From NCBI RefSeq assembly GCF_913057115.1, contig NZ_CAJXNN010000030.1, forward strand, positions 1-40,551: a stretch of 40,551 nucleotides of DNA. Reading direction: 5' to 3'. The position numbers were made by a program, and so were the translations under genes. This document shows positions 7,972 to 16,711 of the stretch, in pieces. The notes under the pieces are model-generated. The model made no database searches. It had not been told where the DNA came from and saw only the letters and a list, made by a program, of their open reading frames with translations. How positions within the stretch are numbered: position 1 is the stretch's first letter; each line of letters opens with the position of its first letter. Source of the stretch: an uncultured Roseovarius sp. GTDB lineage: Bacteria; Pseudomonadota; Alphaproteobacteria; Rhodobacterales; Rhodobacteraceae.

Positions 7972-9948
7972 ATGAGCGACATGCCCCTGTTCCGCTCTCT
8001 CTTTCAATCGGTCCGTATGCGCCTGCTGGTGATCGCGCTCTTGCCGATGCTGGTGCTTATGCCTCTCCTTTTGGGAAGTGCGGTCGTCCGCTGGACGGGG
8101 CGGGTGGATGAGCTTCTGATTACCAAGGTCAACGGTGATCTGACCATCGCCGATCAATACCTGCAACGCCTGCTCGAAAACTCGGGCGAGCGTCTGGATG
8201 CGCTGGCCCAATCCGCCGCCCTGCGTGATGTGATGGACCGCCCGGCTGACCGCCGCGCCCATCTGCGCGAAGCGCGCCGTGCCTTGGGCCTTGACTTCCT
8301 CTACCTGACCGATGGCACCACCGGCCCCGAAGGCCTGCGCCCGGCAGATTGGCCTGTGGTTGCGACAGCGCTTGACGGCGCACAGTGGGGCAGTGTCGTC
8401 GACATCATGGATCAAGATACACTCACCGCGCTCGACCTTGGCCTTGGCCAACAGGCCGCGATCCAACTGGTCCCCACCCGCGCTGCCGTGCCAACCGACC
8501 GCACCGTCGAAGACCGCGGCATGGTGATCCATTCCGCCTCCCCTGTCATCCTGCCCGATGGCCGCCCCGGCGCGCTCGTTGGTGGGCTGCTCCTCAACCG
8601 CAACCTCGATTTCATCGACACCATCAACAACCTCGTCTACCGCGATCAAAGCCTGCCCGACGGCAGCCAAGGCACAGCGACCCTTTTTCTCGAAGACGTC
8701 CGCATATCCACCAACGTCCGCCTTTTCGAGGATGTCCGCGCGCTCGGCACCCGCGTCTCTGCCGAAGTCCGCGCGCGGGTTCTGGAAGAGGGGCGCACAT
8801 GGCTTGACCGCGCCTTCGTGGTGAATGACTGGTACATCTCCGCCTACCAACCCATCACCGACAGCTTCGGCAAGCGTGTGGGAATGCTCTATGTGGGCTT
8901 CCTTGAAACTCCGTTTCGCGAGGCGAAGACCCGCTCGGCCCTCACCATCGGCCTGATCTTTCTGGCCATAGCCGGGCTGTCTATTCCCATTTTCCTACGC
9001 TGGGCAGGGCGCATCTTTGGCCCGCTGGAATCCATGACCAAAACCATCGCCCGCGTCGAAGGTGGGGACCTGACGGCGCGCAACGGGCCAACCGGTGACA
9101 GCGGTGAGATTTCCCAAGTCGCAGGCCATCTCGACGATCTTCTCGACCAAGTCCAAGAACGCGACAAGCAATTGCGCGACTGGGCCGAAAGCCTCGAGCG
9201 CAAGGTCGAAGAACGCACCCAAGACCTGCGCGAAGCCAACCGCAAACTCGAAGACACCACCGAACAGCTTATCATGTCGGAGAAGTTGGCGACGGTGGGC
9301 GAGATTACCGCCAGCGTGGCCCATGAAATCAACAACCCCGTCGCGGTGATCCAAGGCAATCTCGATGTCGCCCGCAGCCTTCTGGCCGAGGCCGAGGCCG
9401 AGAAGGTCAAGACCGAATTCAACCTGATCGACGACCAGATTTACCGCATCGGGGCCATCGTCTCGAAACTCCTGCAATTCGCCCGCCCCGAGGAATACTC
9501 GGGCGAAGACGCCCTGACATGCCCTGCCGATGTGGTCCGCGATTGCCTTGTCCTGACAGCGCACCAGACCGAAAAAGCCGGCGTCACTGTAACCACCGAT
9601 TTGCAAAGCGATCGGCAAGTGGCGATCTCGCGTACCGAGTTGCAGCAAGTTATCGTCAACCTGATCATAAACGCGGTCCATGCCATGCCTGACGGGGGCA
9701 GGCTGCAAATCATCGTTTCTGATGCTGACGGCATGGTGTGCGTCGAGGTCACGGATACCGGGCGTGGCATCCCGGAGGATGTTCTCAAACGCATTTTCGA
9801 TCCGTTCTTTACAACCAAACAGGCTGAAGGCACCGGCCTTGGCCTGTCGATCAGTCAACGGCTTGTCTCACGCGCGGACGGTGAAATATCGGCCAGTTCC
9901 ACGCCGGGGCAGGGCAGCCGCTTCACCGTTGCCCTGCCTGCCGCTTGA
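7972..9948 (+). CDS. Orphan membrane sensor histidine kinase with extracytoplasmic cache-like domain
   Basis: This 658-residue kinase has a transmembrane helix at about residues 17-40, a large periplasmic region (about 41-320) with the look of a double-cache ligand-binding domain, and a second helix near 325-343. A HAMP linker, a coiled coil rich in Glu/Lys, and a DctB/NtrB-type kinase core follow. The phospho-acceptor His is at 451 in HEINNPVAVI. The ATPase domain shows VNLIINAVHAM (N box), DTGRGIPED (G1), FDPFFTTK (F box) and GTGLGLSI (G2). No response regulator is adjacent: upstream is an IclR gene, and downstream the convergent dabA. Its partner and ligand are therefore unknown. It could report on the TRAP substrate, or on inorganic carbon if linked to dab. 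Confidence 0.9.
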   Translation: MSDMPLFRSLFQSVRMRLLVIALLPMLVLMPLLLGSAVVRWTGRVDELLITKVNGDLTIADQYLQRLLENSGERLDALAQSAALRDVMDRPADRRAHLREARRALGLDFLYLTDGTTGPEGLRPADWPVVATALDGAQWGSVVDIMDQDTLTALDLGLGQQAAIQLVPTRAAVPTDRTVEDRGMVIHSASPVILPDGRPGALVGGLLLNRNLDFIDTINNLVYRDQSLPDGSQGTATLFLEDVRISTNVRLFEDVRALGTRVSAEVRARVLEEGRTWLDRAFVVNDWYISAYQPITDSFGKRVGMLYVGFLETPFREAKTRSALTIGLIFLAIAGLSIPIFLRWAGRIFGPLESMTKTIARVEGGDLTARNGPTGDSGEISQVAGHLDDLLDQVQERDKQLRDWAESLERKVEERTQDLREANRKLEDTTEQLIMSEKLATVGEITASVAHEINNPVAVIQGNLDVARSLLAEAEAEKVKTEFNLIDDQIYRIGAIVSKLLQFARPEEYSGEDALTCPADVVRDCLVLTAHQTEKAGVTVTTDLQSDRQVAISRTELQQVIVNLIINAVHAMPDGGRLQIIVSDADGMVCVEVTDTGRGIPEDVLKRIFDPFFTTKQAEGTGLGLSISQRLVSRADGEISASSTPGQGSRFTVALPAA

Positions 9949-9956
9949 TCGATCAA

Positions 9957-9978
9957 GGGGCGCAGTCACTTGCGCCCC
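9957..9978. terminator. Bidirectional terminator between the sensor kinase and dabA
   Basis: GGGGCGCA (9957-9964) pairs with TGCGCCCC (9971-9978) across six nucleotides, in the 40-bp gap between two convergent genes. The T-rich stretch after the stem is weak on the plus strand (CTTGCCTTGTTC), and the minus-strand side is also short of a long T-run. Position and a strong GC stem nevertheless make a shared terminator likely. Confidence 0.6.
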
Positions 9979-9988
9979 CTTGCCTTGT

Positions 9989-12361
9989 TCATGCGACGCT
10001 CAGTACTGCCTCGCCCGTGGCCACCGGCACCCATTGTCCGGCCTCATAGCGGCTGGCGATCTGTCCTTCGGCGTCCAGCGTCATCAGCGTCAGCCAGCCA
10101 TTGTCAAACAGCGCCTTGACGCCCTCGTGCCGGTCCAGAATGGCCGAGATCGCCTGCGTCGGGGCTTCCACCACCACGCTCAACCGTTGCGGCTCGTGCC
10201 GCAGCGCCTCACCGTCATGCACCGATTGCATCGGCAGACCGGGGCGCAATGTGCCGCCATTGCCCTCGACCACGCCAATGCCGCCGGTGACGTTATGGAT
10301 CAGCTTGTTGCCCGCGCCGAAAACCTCGGGCGCCACGGACGAGCCGTGATATTGCAGGGAGATCCAGCTTGCCACGACAACCGGCGCGGTCAGGATCACC
10401 TCCAGCACGGCGAACTCCTTATCGGCCTTCCAGTCATAGTCATGCAGGAAGACACGCCCACCAAGGTCGGCCCCCGCACTCCGCCCGCGCGGTGCGGCGA
10501 TGAACCCGGCACAGCCCGCCAGCCCCCATTCGGGCCGCAGCTCTGACCAGTCGCCGCCGCGCTTGGGCAGGCTCTCGGATGAAGCGGCGCGCGGCAAAAG
10601 CCCCGCGCGTTCTTCCCGCGCCAGCTTGCCCGCTGCCTCAAGCGCCGAGCGAAGCCGCGCCAGATCGCTGGCGTGCTGGGGCAGGGGGGTATCTTCATAA
10701 AGCTGCACGTTGTCCGACACCGTGTCATGCATCCCGGCGATGAACATGGTGTCTTCGGGCACCTCGATGCCTTGATCGCGCAGGCCCGCGCGCACGGTGC
10801 TGTCATTCAACAACCCTGCCAGAAGCCGCGCGTTCACATCGCCCGCATGCCCCCCACAGGCCCCGCATTGCAGCGCACTGGCGTGCGGCGCGTTGGTCAC
10901 CCCCGCGCCATGCCCCGCAATCAGAACCAGCCGCGCGAAATTCCCGGTCAGCGACATGGCGCGCAAGACCTGCTCCGCCGCTGCGATCCGCGCGTCCGTA
11001 TCCCAATCGGCCACCGGTGCCGGCTCGACTTTTTGCGCCTTGTCATGCGGCAGCGTATCCTTGGCCAGCTTCCACAGGTACAAAGGCCCCGCCGCCTCGA
11101 CAAAGGCAAAGGCCGACACGGCGGCCATCTTGAACCGGCCCCAAGCGCGCAGCGCCCGCGCATGAATGCGCGCCGCCAGGTCTTCGGCAGGCGCCGCGCC
11201 AGACTGGCTTTCCAAGCCGGGCGACAACAACACCGGCGCGCGGGCCTCGATAATGTCCGAGGCCATACCCCGGTGTGTCGCAGCCAGCCCGAAGAACCCG
11301 GCAAATCCCAATGTGCGCACACCGGTGTCTGCCCGCTCCAGGGCGCGGCGGAATACCTCGGAGCGTACATCAATACAGAAAGCCGCTTGCAAAGCGGGCC
11401 GTTCGGCCTCTTCCGTCGAGGCCTCCACCTCTGACAGCTTGGCGCTCAACTCAGCCTCGCCCGCCCGGTCGGCGGCCTCTTGCAGGGCGGCATCAATCCG
11501 GTCGTCCAAACTTGGCTCTACCTGGGTGGCATAGGCCGCAAGCGCCTCGGCCCATTTGGCTCCAACCTGATCTTCGAAGCGTTCCAGCAGAAGCATGTCC
11601 CAAACCGCCCGCACGTAGAGCATTTCCAAGGCTTCCGCATCGCGCCCGCCGTCGCGCTCCGCCACCCATGACAGATGCCGCGCGTATTGCGCCCATCCGC
11701 CCATGGTCATCAGCAGGCGGTGGAAATAGTCCCGCGCCGCCTCGGGGCTGAGGCTCAAACGCTCACAGGTCACGGCAAAGGCCACGCCGGGGTCATCCGG
11801 CAGGTCTGCCACGGCTTCGGCAAAACCCGAAAGCCCTGCAATCCCGGGCGTCAAATCGCGGCTGGCAAAGGCCTGCCAACCCGCGAAATAGCCTCCCTTC
11901 GGCGCGGGCCAGAAGGCCTGCCCCTTGTCAAAATGCACCGATGACCAAACGCCCAGCCGGTCTTCGAGGAACTCGGGCCAATCCACGCCCGTGGCCTCGG
12001 CCACCAGACAGGCGACCGTCGGCAGGGCCTTGGGGGCAGGGGCCGGGGCTTCAAGCCCCGCCTGCACCTGGGTCAGATCCAACCCTTGGATGGCTGCCGC
12101 CCGGGCCAGATCGCTTTGCCCGATCCGCCCATCCTTGACCATCGCGGCCACATCCTCACGGGGCCGGAAAATCCGCGCGCCCGCCACCCGGGCCAGCCGT
12201 GCGGCTGTTACCGCGCGATCCTCACCCGCTTGGCCAAGGAAGGGGTTCACCGCCACCGTGGCCGACAGGGGGAAGGCCGGAGGCAACTGCCCCACCGCCC
12301 AATCCGCCGCAGCGAAAAGTTGCAATTCCGGGCCGGTAAATTGAAATTTAGGGGCTGTCAT
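9989..12361 (-). CDS. dabA: DabA (DUF2309), zinc-dependent subunit of an inorganic-carbon pump
   Basis: This 790-residue protein matches the DUF2309/DabA family, the beta-carbonic-anhydrase-like subunit of DAB pumps that accumulate bicarbonate inside the cell. The expected zinc and active-site residues are present with the spacing described for the family: Cys329-Ile-Asp331 in AAFCIDVRSE, then His484 (IAGHGAGV) and, 15 residues on, Cys499 (ALQCGACGG). The protein is soluble or membrane-peripheral and works with membrane subunit DabB, whose gene ends 4 bp upstream. The set is transcribed toward the orphan kinase. No RuBisCO or carboxysome genes are in view, so the pump most likely supplies bicarbonate for anaplerotic carboxylation or growth at low CO2. 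Enzyme identity is well supported; physiological role is inferred. Confidence 0.9.
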   Translation of the reverse strand: MTAPKFQFTGPELQLFAAADWAVGQLPPAFPLSATVAVNPFLGQAGEDRAVTAARLARVAGARIFRPREDVAAMVKDGRIGQSDLARAAAIQGLDLTQVQAGLEAPAPAPKALPTVACLVAEATGVDWPEFLEDRLGVWSSVHFDKGQAFWPAPKGGYFAGWQAFASRDLTPGIAGLSGFAEAVADLPDDPGVAFAVTCERLSLSPEAARDYFHRLLMTMGGWAQYARHLSWVAERDGGRDAEALEMLYVRAVWDMLLLERFEDQVGAKWAEALAAYATQVEPSLDDRIDAALQEAADRAGEAELSAKLSEVEASTEEAERPALQAAFCIDVRSEVFRRALERADTGVRTLGFAGFFGLAATHRGMASDIIEARAPVLLSPGLESQSGAAPAEDLAARIHARALRAWGRFKMAAVSAFAFVEAAGPLYLWKLAKDTLPHDKAQKVEPAPVADWDTDARIAAAEQVLRAMSLTGNFARLVLIAGHGAGVTNAPHASALQCGACGGHAGDVNARLLAGLLNDSTVRAGLRDQGIEVPEDTMFIAGMHDTVSDNVQLYEDTPLPQHASDLARLRSALEAAGKLAREERAGLLPRAASSESLPKRGGDWSELRPEWGLAGCAGFIAAPRGRSAGADLGGRVFLHDYDWKADKEFAVLEVILTAPVVVASWISLQYHGSSVAPEVFGAGNKLIHNVTGGIGVVEGNGGTLRPGLPMQSVHDGEALRHEPQRLSVVVEAPTQAISAILDRHEGVKALFDNGWLTLMTLDAEGQIASRYEAGQWVPVATGEAVLSVA

Positions 12362-12365
12362 CGGA

Positions 12366-13937
12366 TTATCCTTTCGCCTGAGTTTTCGCGTCGCGCGGCT
12401 GCCAATGGCCGGTCATCCGGTCGGTCAGCGCGTTAAGGTAAAGACCATTCATAAGGTGCACCCGCAGGCCCGCCGCCGCCGGATGCCCGGCCCAAAGCGG
12501 GAAGGTGGCCTGCGCAAAAGCGGCAAACCCAAAGCTCACCACCGCCAGGGTGATTACAGCCCAGATCAACCCATCGGGCGCGGGTGGCACCGGCAATGTG
12601 CCCGCCGACAGGGCCGTCGCACCGGTTTGCAGCGCAAAATAGGCCAGCGTCGCCGCCCCGGACATCAGCGCCGTGCGCCATGTCAGCGGCCATGGCGCGA
12701 GATCGGCCAGACCCTGGGCAATCAGGTACGCCACCCCGAAGATCAGGATCGCACCAAGCGCCACCGCCTGTGCGGGCTTGTCCCACAGGCCAAAGATCAG
12801 GCCAACACCAAGGTATATCGCAATGGCCAGCCCAAAGGCCCGCGCCACCGCGTGCAAATCGGGCACCGCCACGGGGCCGGGCCGCCGGATCGAGGCCACC
12901 TGCTCAACCGCGCCGCCCGAGGCAAGGAAGGCATGCGCCTTGTAAAGCGAGTGGGCCACGATATGCAGCAGGGCCAGCGGGAAGAGGGCCAAACCGCATT
13001 GCAGCACCATAAAGCCCATCTGCCCACAGGTGCTCCAGGCCAGCGCGGTTTTCACCGCCGGTTGGGTCAGGGCCACCGCCGCACCGATCAGCGCGCTAAA
13101 TCCACCGATCAGCGCCAGAAGGGCCAGAACCCCCGGCGCGCTCAGCAAAACATCGGCAAAGCGGATCAGCAGGAACCCCCCGGCATTCACCACCCCCGCA
13201 TGCAGCAGCGCCGATACCGGCGTCGGCGCTTCCATCACCTCGGTCAGCCAGCCATGGGTTGGAAACAACGCCGATTTATGCACCGCCGCCACGGCCAGCA
13301 AAAGCGCCGCCAGCCAGACAAGCGGCGGCACCTCGCCGCCGCGCGCAGCCTGCGTGATGCTGGCGATATCCGCTGTACCGTATCCCCAGATCATCAGGCC
13401 CGCAGCCCCCACAAGGGCCGCGCTGCCAATGATGCCCGACACGGTCTTTTTCTTCGCCGCTCGCTGCGCGCGGGGCCGGTCGGGATAAAACAGCAGTAGT
13501 TTATGAAGACCTACGCCCACGGCAACCCATGCCACAACAAGCTGCACAAGGTTGCCCGCCGTCACCAGCAGCATCACACAGGCCAGCGTCACCGCCATTC
13601 CCGCCATGAAGGGGCTATGCCGCGCCTCGCCATCCAGCGCCACCCTCGAGTAGCGCAGCACGACCCAGCCAACCATGCCCACCGTCAGGAACATGGCCAG
13701 TGACACAATGTCGACCCGCACCGACAGGCCCACTGTGGCCACCCCGATCAGCGGGCTGGTTGCGGGGCCGCTCAGGGCATAGCTGACGGCGCTTACAATC
13801 CCCAACCCAAGGGCCAGCAACGCCCCCCATTCCGGCAGGCGCAACATCCAATGCCCGCGGGCTGCCGGGCGCAGGGTCAAACCCCCTGCGATCACCAGCA
13901 AAACCAAGGGCGCGATTAGCGGTAAAAAGGTCATCAC
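12366..13937 (-). CDS. dabB: DabB, NuoL/MrpA-like proton-conducting membrane subunit of the carbon pump
   Basis: This 523-residue membrane protein has about 13 helices and resembles the antiporter-like subunits of complex I and Mrp antiporters. Characteristic segments include FPTHGWLTEVMEAPTPVSAL near residue 225, with the conserved Glu and Pro of this family, and HSLYKAHAFLASGG near 330, with the conserved Lys. In DAB pumps this subunit couples the ion gradient to DabA. It is the first gene of the dabB-dabA operon and is divergent from a LysR gene 94 bp away. Because the fold is shared with nuo and mrp genes, the immediate dabA neighbour is what fixes the assignment. The start at 13937 (MMTFLPL) could also be one codon later. 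Confidence 0.88.
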   Translation of the reverse strand: MMTFLPLIAPLVLLVIAGGLTLRPAARGHWMLRLPEWGALLALGLGIVSAVSYALSGPATSPLIGVATVGLSVRVDIVSLAMFLTVGMVGWVVLRYSRVALDGEARHSPFMAGMAVTLACVMLLVTAGNLVQLVVAWVAVGVGLHKLLLFYPDRPRAQRAAKKKTVSGIIGSAALVGAAGLMIWGYGTADIASITQAARGGEVPPLVWLAALLLAVAAVHKSALFPTHGWLTEVMEAPTPVSALLHAGVVNAGGFLLIRFADVLLSAPGVLALLALIGGFSALIGAAVALTQPAVKTALAWSTCGQMGFMVLQCGLALFPLALLHIVAHSLYKAHAFLASGGAVEQVASIRRPGPVAVPDLHAVARAFGLAIAIYLGVGLIFGLWDKPAQAVALGAILIFGVAYLIAQGLADLAPWPLTWRTALMSGAATLAYFALQTGATALSAGTLPVPPAPDGLIWAVITLAVVSFGFAAFAQATFPLWAGHPAAAGLRVHLMNGLYLNALTDRMTGHWQPRDAKTQAKG

Positions 13938-14031
13938 TGCATCTCCTCATGCCATTTCGACTTGGGATAGCTGCGCTGCGGCATGAATAAAAATACATTG
14001 TTTCGCTCAAATCATTCTGTTTAATAGATGA
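13938..14031. promoter_or_regulatory. Divergent dabB/LysR promoter region
   Basis: This 94-bp gap contains both starts. It is AT-rich near the LysR gene. CATTC (14013-14017) and GAATG (14030-14034) form a 5-bp inverted repeat that reaches into the LysR start codon, loosely of the T-N11-A form that LysR proteins bind. If real, it would serve autoregulation as well as control of dabBA. The match is too short to be firm. Confidence 0.4.
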
Positions 14032-14940
14032 ATGTCTGATCTCAATTACCACCACCTGCGGTATTTCCGCGAAGTTGCACACGAAGGCCACCTGACCCGC
14101 GCCGCCGAACGGCTCAACCTCTCGCAATCGGCGCTGTCGACGCAAATCCGGCAGCTTGAGGACCGCTTGGGTCAACCGCTTTTCACCCGCACGGGCCGCC
14201 GCCTTGAACTGACCGAGGCGGGCCGCATCGCCCTTGACCACGCCGACCGTATTTTTGACACCGGCGATGAACTTCTCGCCACGCTCAAGCAATCGGGCAG
14301 CGCGCACCCGCCGCTGCGCGTCGGCGCGCTTTCCACACTCTCGCGCAACTTCCAGCTCAACTTCCTGCGCCCGGTTCTTGCCGACCCGGAAACGCAAGTG
14401 ATCCTCAAATCCGGCGGGGCAGGGGTGCTTCTGGATAACCTCAAATCTCTCGCCCTCGACGTCGTGCTGATGACGGAACCTCCCCACAGCGCCGCACCGG
14501 GCGATTTCGCCGCCCACCGTCTGGCCGAGCAACACGTCGCCGCCTACGGTCACCCCGACCACTTGCGCTATGAAACCCTCGAAGACCTGCTGACGCATGA
14601 ACCGGTCATCCTGCCCACCGAAAGCTCCATTCGGACCGGGTTCGAAAGCCTCTCCGCCCGGCTTGGCATCACCCCGACCCTCAAGGCCGATGTCGATGAC
14701 ATGGCCATGGTCCGCCTTCTGGCGCGCGAAGGGGCGGGGCTGGCCATTGCGCCCTCGGTCGCCTTGGCCGATGAAATCGAGGCCGGGATCGTCGCGGCGG
14801 CACCCTTCGACCTGCATATCGTCGAAAGTTTCTACGCCGTCACCACGCCACGCCATTTCCCCCACCCATGGATCGCACGTCTTCTCTCGTCGCCCCCGGA
14901 TCAAGCGAAAAACTGGTCAACCCCCGGCAAGCATTGCTAA
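14032..14940 (+). CDS. LysR-family regulator, NhaR-like, divergent from dabBA
   Basis: This 302-residue regulator has an N-terminal helix-turn-helix (about residues 5-62; LTRAAERLNLSQSALSTQIR) and a LysR effector domain (about 92-290). The opening NYHHLRYFREVAHEGHLTRA resembles NhaR-type activators, which respond to ions. That fits a neighbour with an antiporter-like subunit. LysR genes are often found beside dab operons, so control of dabBA in response to CO2 or bicarbonate limitation is the simplest inference. The dctB-like gene begins 10 bp after its stop, so read-through could also link this gene to dicarboxylate sensing. Family assignment is certain; target is inferred. Confidence 0.9.
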   Translation: MSDLNYHHLRYFREVAHEGHLTRAAERLNLSQSALSTQIRQLEDRLGQPLFTRTGRRLELTEAGRIALDHADRIFDTGDELLATLKQSGSAHPPLRVGALSTLSRNFQLNFLRPVLADPETQVILKSGGAGVLLDNLKSLALDVVLMTEPPHSAAPGDFAAHRLAEQHVAAYGHPDHLRYETLEDLLTHEPVILPTESSIRTGFESLSARLGITPTLKADVDDMAMVRLLAREGAGLAIAPSVALADEIEAGIVAAAPFDLHIVESFYAVTTPRHFPHPWIARLLSSPPDQAKNWSTPGKHC

Positions 14941-14950
14941 AACCACTTAC

Positions 14951-16711
14951 ATGACGTCCGACTCCCGCCTGCGCATTGTGGTCATTGCCCTCTTCGTCAC
15001 CGCTGTTGCGATCTGCGCAGCGGGCCTTTGGCGCTATGGCTACGGGCAAGCGCTACAGCAACTGGAAAAACAAGGCCGGGCTGACCTTGCGCTGGCCTCT
15101 GACCGCTTCACCGGCCAGCTGCGCCGGTACCAGGAACTCGCTGTGCTCATGGCCGATCATCCCACCTTGGCAGGCATCACAACCGGGCGCGATGTCCAGG
15201 CCGCCCGAAACCTCCTGCTGGAAGCTGCTGACAAAACCGGGGCCATGGGCCTTGCCTATGCCGATGCCAATGGCCGCATTCTGGCGCAAGCGGGCGACGC
15301 GCCCCGCGACCTGCCGCAAAACGATGCCTTTCTCCGCGCCACCCAAGGTGCGCTCGGCGTGGGCTATGGCCGCTTGGGCGCGCAGGGCGGGCGCGCCTAT
15401 ATTTACGCCGCCCCCGCCTTTGCCGCGGACGGTCTTGTGCGCGGCGCGCTTATCGTTCTGGTGGATATCGCCGAACTGGAATGGGACTGGATCGGCGGCC
15501 AGCCGCCGGTGTTTTTCACCGAAGAAGAGGAGCAAATCTTCGTCTCCAACCGCTCGGAACTGCTCTTCTGGCAGGCGCGCGGCGACGGGCCGGGCTATCG
15601 CCCCACTGGCATGCCCGCGCCGGGCTTCACCGCGCATGACATCGCGGGTCACGAAGTCTGGCAAATGGACTGGGGCGATTACCTGCCCGAACGCGCGCTG
15701 CACCTTACGCAATCCCTGCCCGTCATCAACATGACCGGCCACGCGCTTATTGACGTGGCCCCGGCCCGCCGTCTGGCGGTTTTGCAAAGCCTGATGTTCG
15801 CCGTTATCTGTCTCGCCTTCGGTGCGGTCATCCTGCAAATCACCGAACGACGACGCACCTTGGCCCGCGCCAATTCCCAGCTTGAGCAGAGGGTCACCGA
15901 ACGCACACATGAACTCACCACCACCAACCGCGCCCTGCGCCGCGAAATCCGCGAAAGGCTCGAGGCCGAGGCGGCGCTGAAAAAGGCGCAGAACGATCTG
16001 GTTCAGGCGGGCAAACTCTCGGCCCTTGGGCAGATTTCGGCTGGTATCAGCCATGAACTCAATCAACCGCTCATGGCCATCCGCCAATTCGCCGACAATG
16101 GCGCGCAATTCCTTGACCGCGAAAAGCCGGAAAAAGCCAGCGAGAATCTCAGCCGCATCTCGACGCTTGCCGCCCGCATGGCACGCATCATCCGCAACCT
16201 GCGCGCCTTCGCCAAACAGGAAAGCGAACCGGTGGCGCGGGTCGATATCGTCACCGTCATCGGCCAAGCCCTCGAACTCTCCGAAGCGCGCCTCAAATCC
16301 GATGGCGTGACCGTTCACTGGTCTCCTCCCGATACACCGATCTACGTGATGGGGGGCGAAGTGCGCTTGGGGCAGGTGCTCATCAACCTGATGTCCAACG
16401 CCGCTGACGCCATGCTGCAAAGCCCGGTGAAGGAAATCACCCTCACCGTAGACCCTTCAAGCCCCGTGGTCGTCGAAGTGCGCGATACCGGGCCCGGCAT
16501 CGACGAACCGGAAAAGATCTTCGACCCCTTCTACTCCACCAAGGAGGTCGGCAGCACCGAAGGCATGGGCCTTGGCCTGTCGATCTCGTACGGCTTGGTG
16601 CAAAGTTTCGGCGGCGACATCAAAGGCCGAAATGCCCCCGATGGCGGCGCGATCTTCACTATCGAACTGGAGCGCGCGCCCCAGAACAGCCCCTCAAAGG
16701 ACGCCGCATGA
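14951..16711 (+). CDS. dctB: C4-dicarboxylate sensor histidine kinase DctB
   Basis: This 586-residue membrane kinase has one helix at about residues 8-30, a periplasmic sensor region to about 280 (RADLALASDRFTGQLRRYQE is typical of DctB) and a second helix near 282-300. A cytoplasmic coiled coil precedes the kinase core. The phospho-acceptor is His368 in HELNQPLMAI. The ATPase motifs are INLMSNAADAM (N), DTGPGID (G1), FDPFYSTK (F) and GMGLGLSIS (G2). It should sense succinate, malate or fumarate and phosphorylate the response regulator encoded next, with which it shares an ATGA overlap. ATG 14951 is chosen because it gives a short cytoplasmic lead before the first helix; the open frame extends upstream inside the LysR gene. 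Confidence 0.88.
   Translation: MTSDSRLRIVVIALFVTAVAICAAGLWRYGYGQALQQLEKQGRADLALASDRFTGQLRRYQELAVLMADHPTLAGITTGRDVQAARNLLLEAADKTGAMGLAYADANGRILAQAGDAPRDLPQNDAFLRATQGALGVGYGRLGAQGGRAYIYAAPAFAADGLVRGALIVLVDIAELEWDWIGGQPPVFFTEEEEQIFVSNRSELLFWQARGDGPGYRPTGMPAPGFTAHDIAGHEVWQMDWGDYLPERALHLTQSLPVINMTGHALIDVAPARRLAVLQSLMFAVICLAFGAVILQITERRRTLARANSQLEQRVTERTHELTTTNRALRREIRERLEAEAALKKAQNDLVQAGKLSALGQISAGISHELNQPLMAIRQFADNGAQFLDREKPEKASENLSRISTLAARMARIIRNLRAFAKQESEPVARVDIVTVIGQALELSEARLKSDGVTVHWSPPDTPIYVMGGEVRLGQVLINLMSNAADAMLQSPVKEITLTVDPSSPVVVEVRDTGPGIDEPEKIFDPFYSTKEVGSTEGMGLGLSISYGLVQSFGGDIKGRNAPDGGAIFTIELERAPQNSPSKDAA

Noticed and set aside
14013..14034. CATTC/GAATG repeat as a firm LysR binding site
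   Set aside because: Only five bases per arm and overlapping the start codon; not strong enough for a separate claim.
13615..14904. Minus-strand 429-codon frame opposite the LysR gene
   Set aside because: It covers the start of dabB and the whole LysR gene out of frame, with no recognisable domain. The LysR reading is unambiguous.
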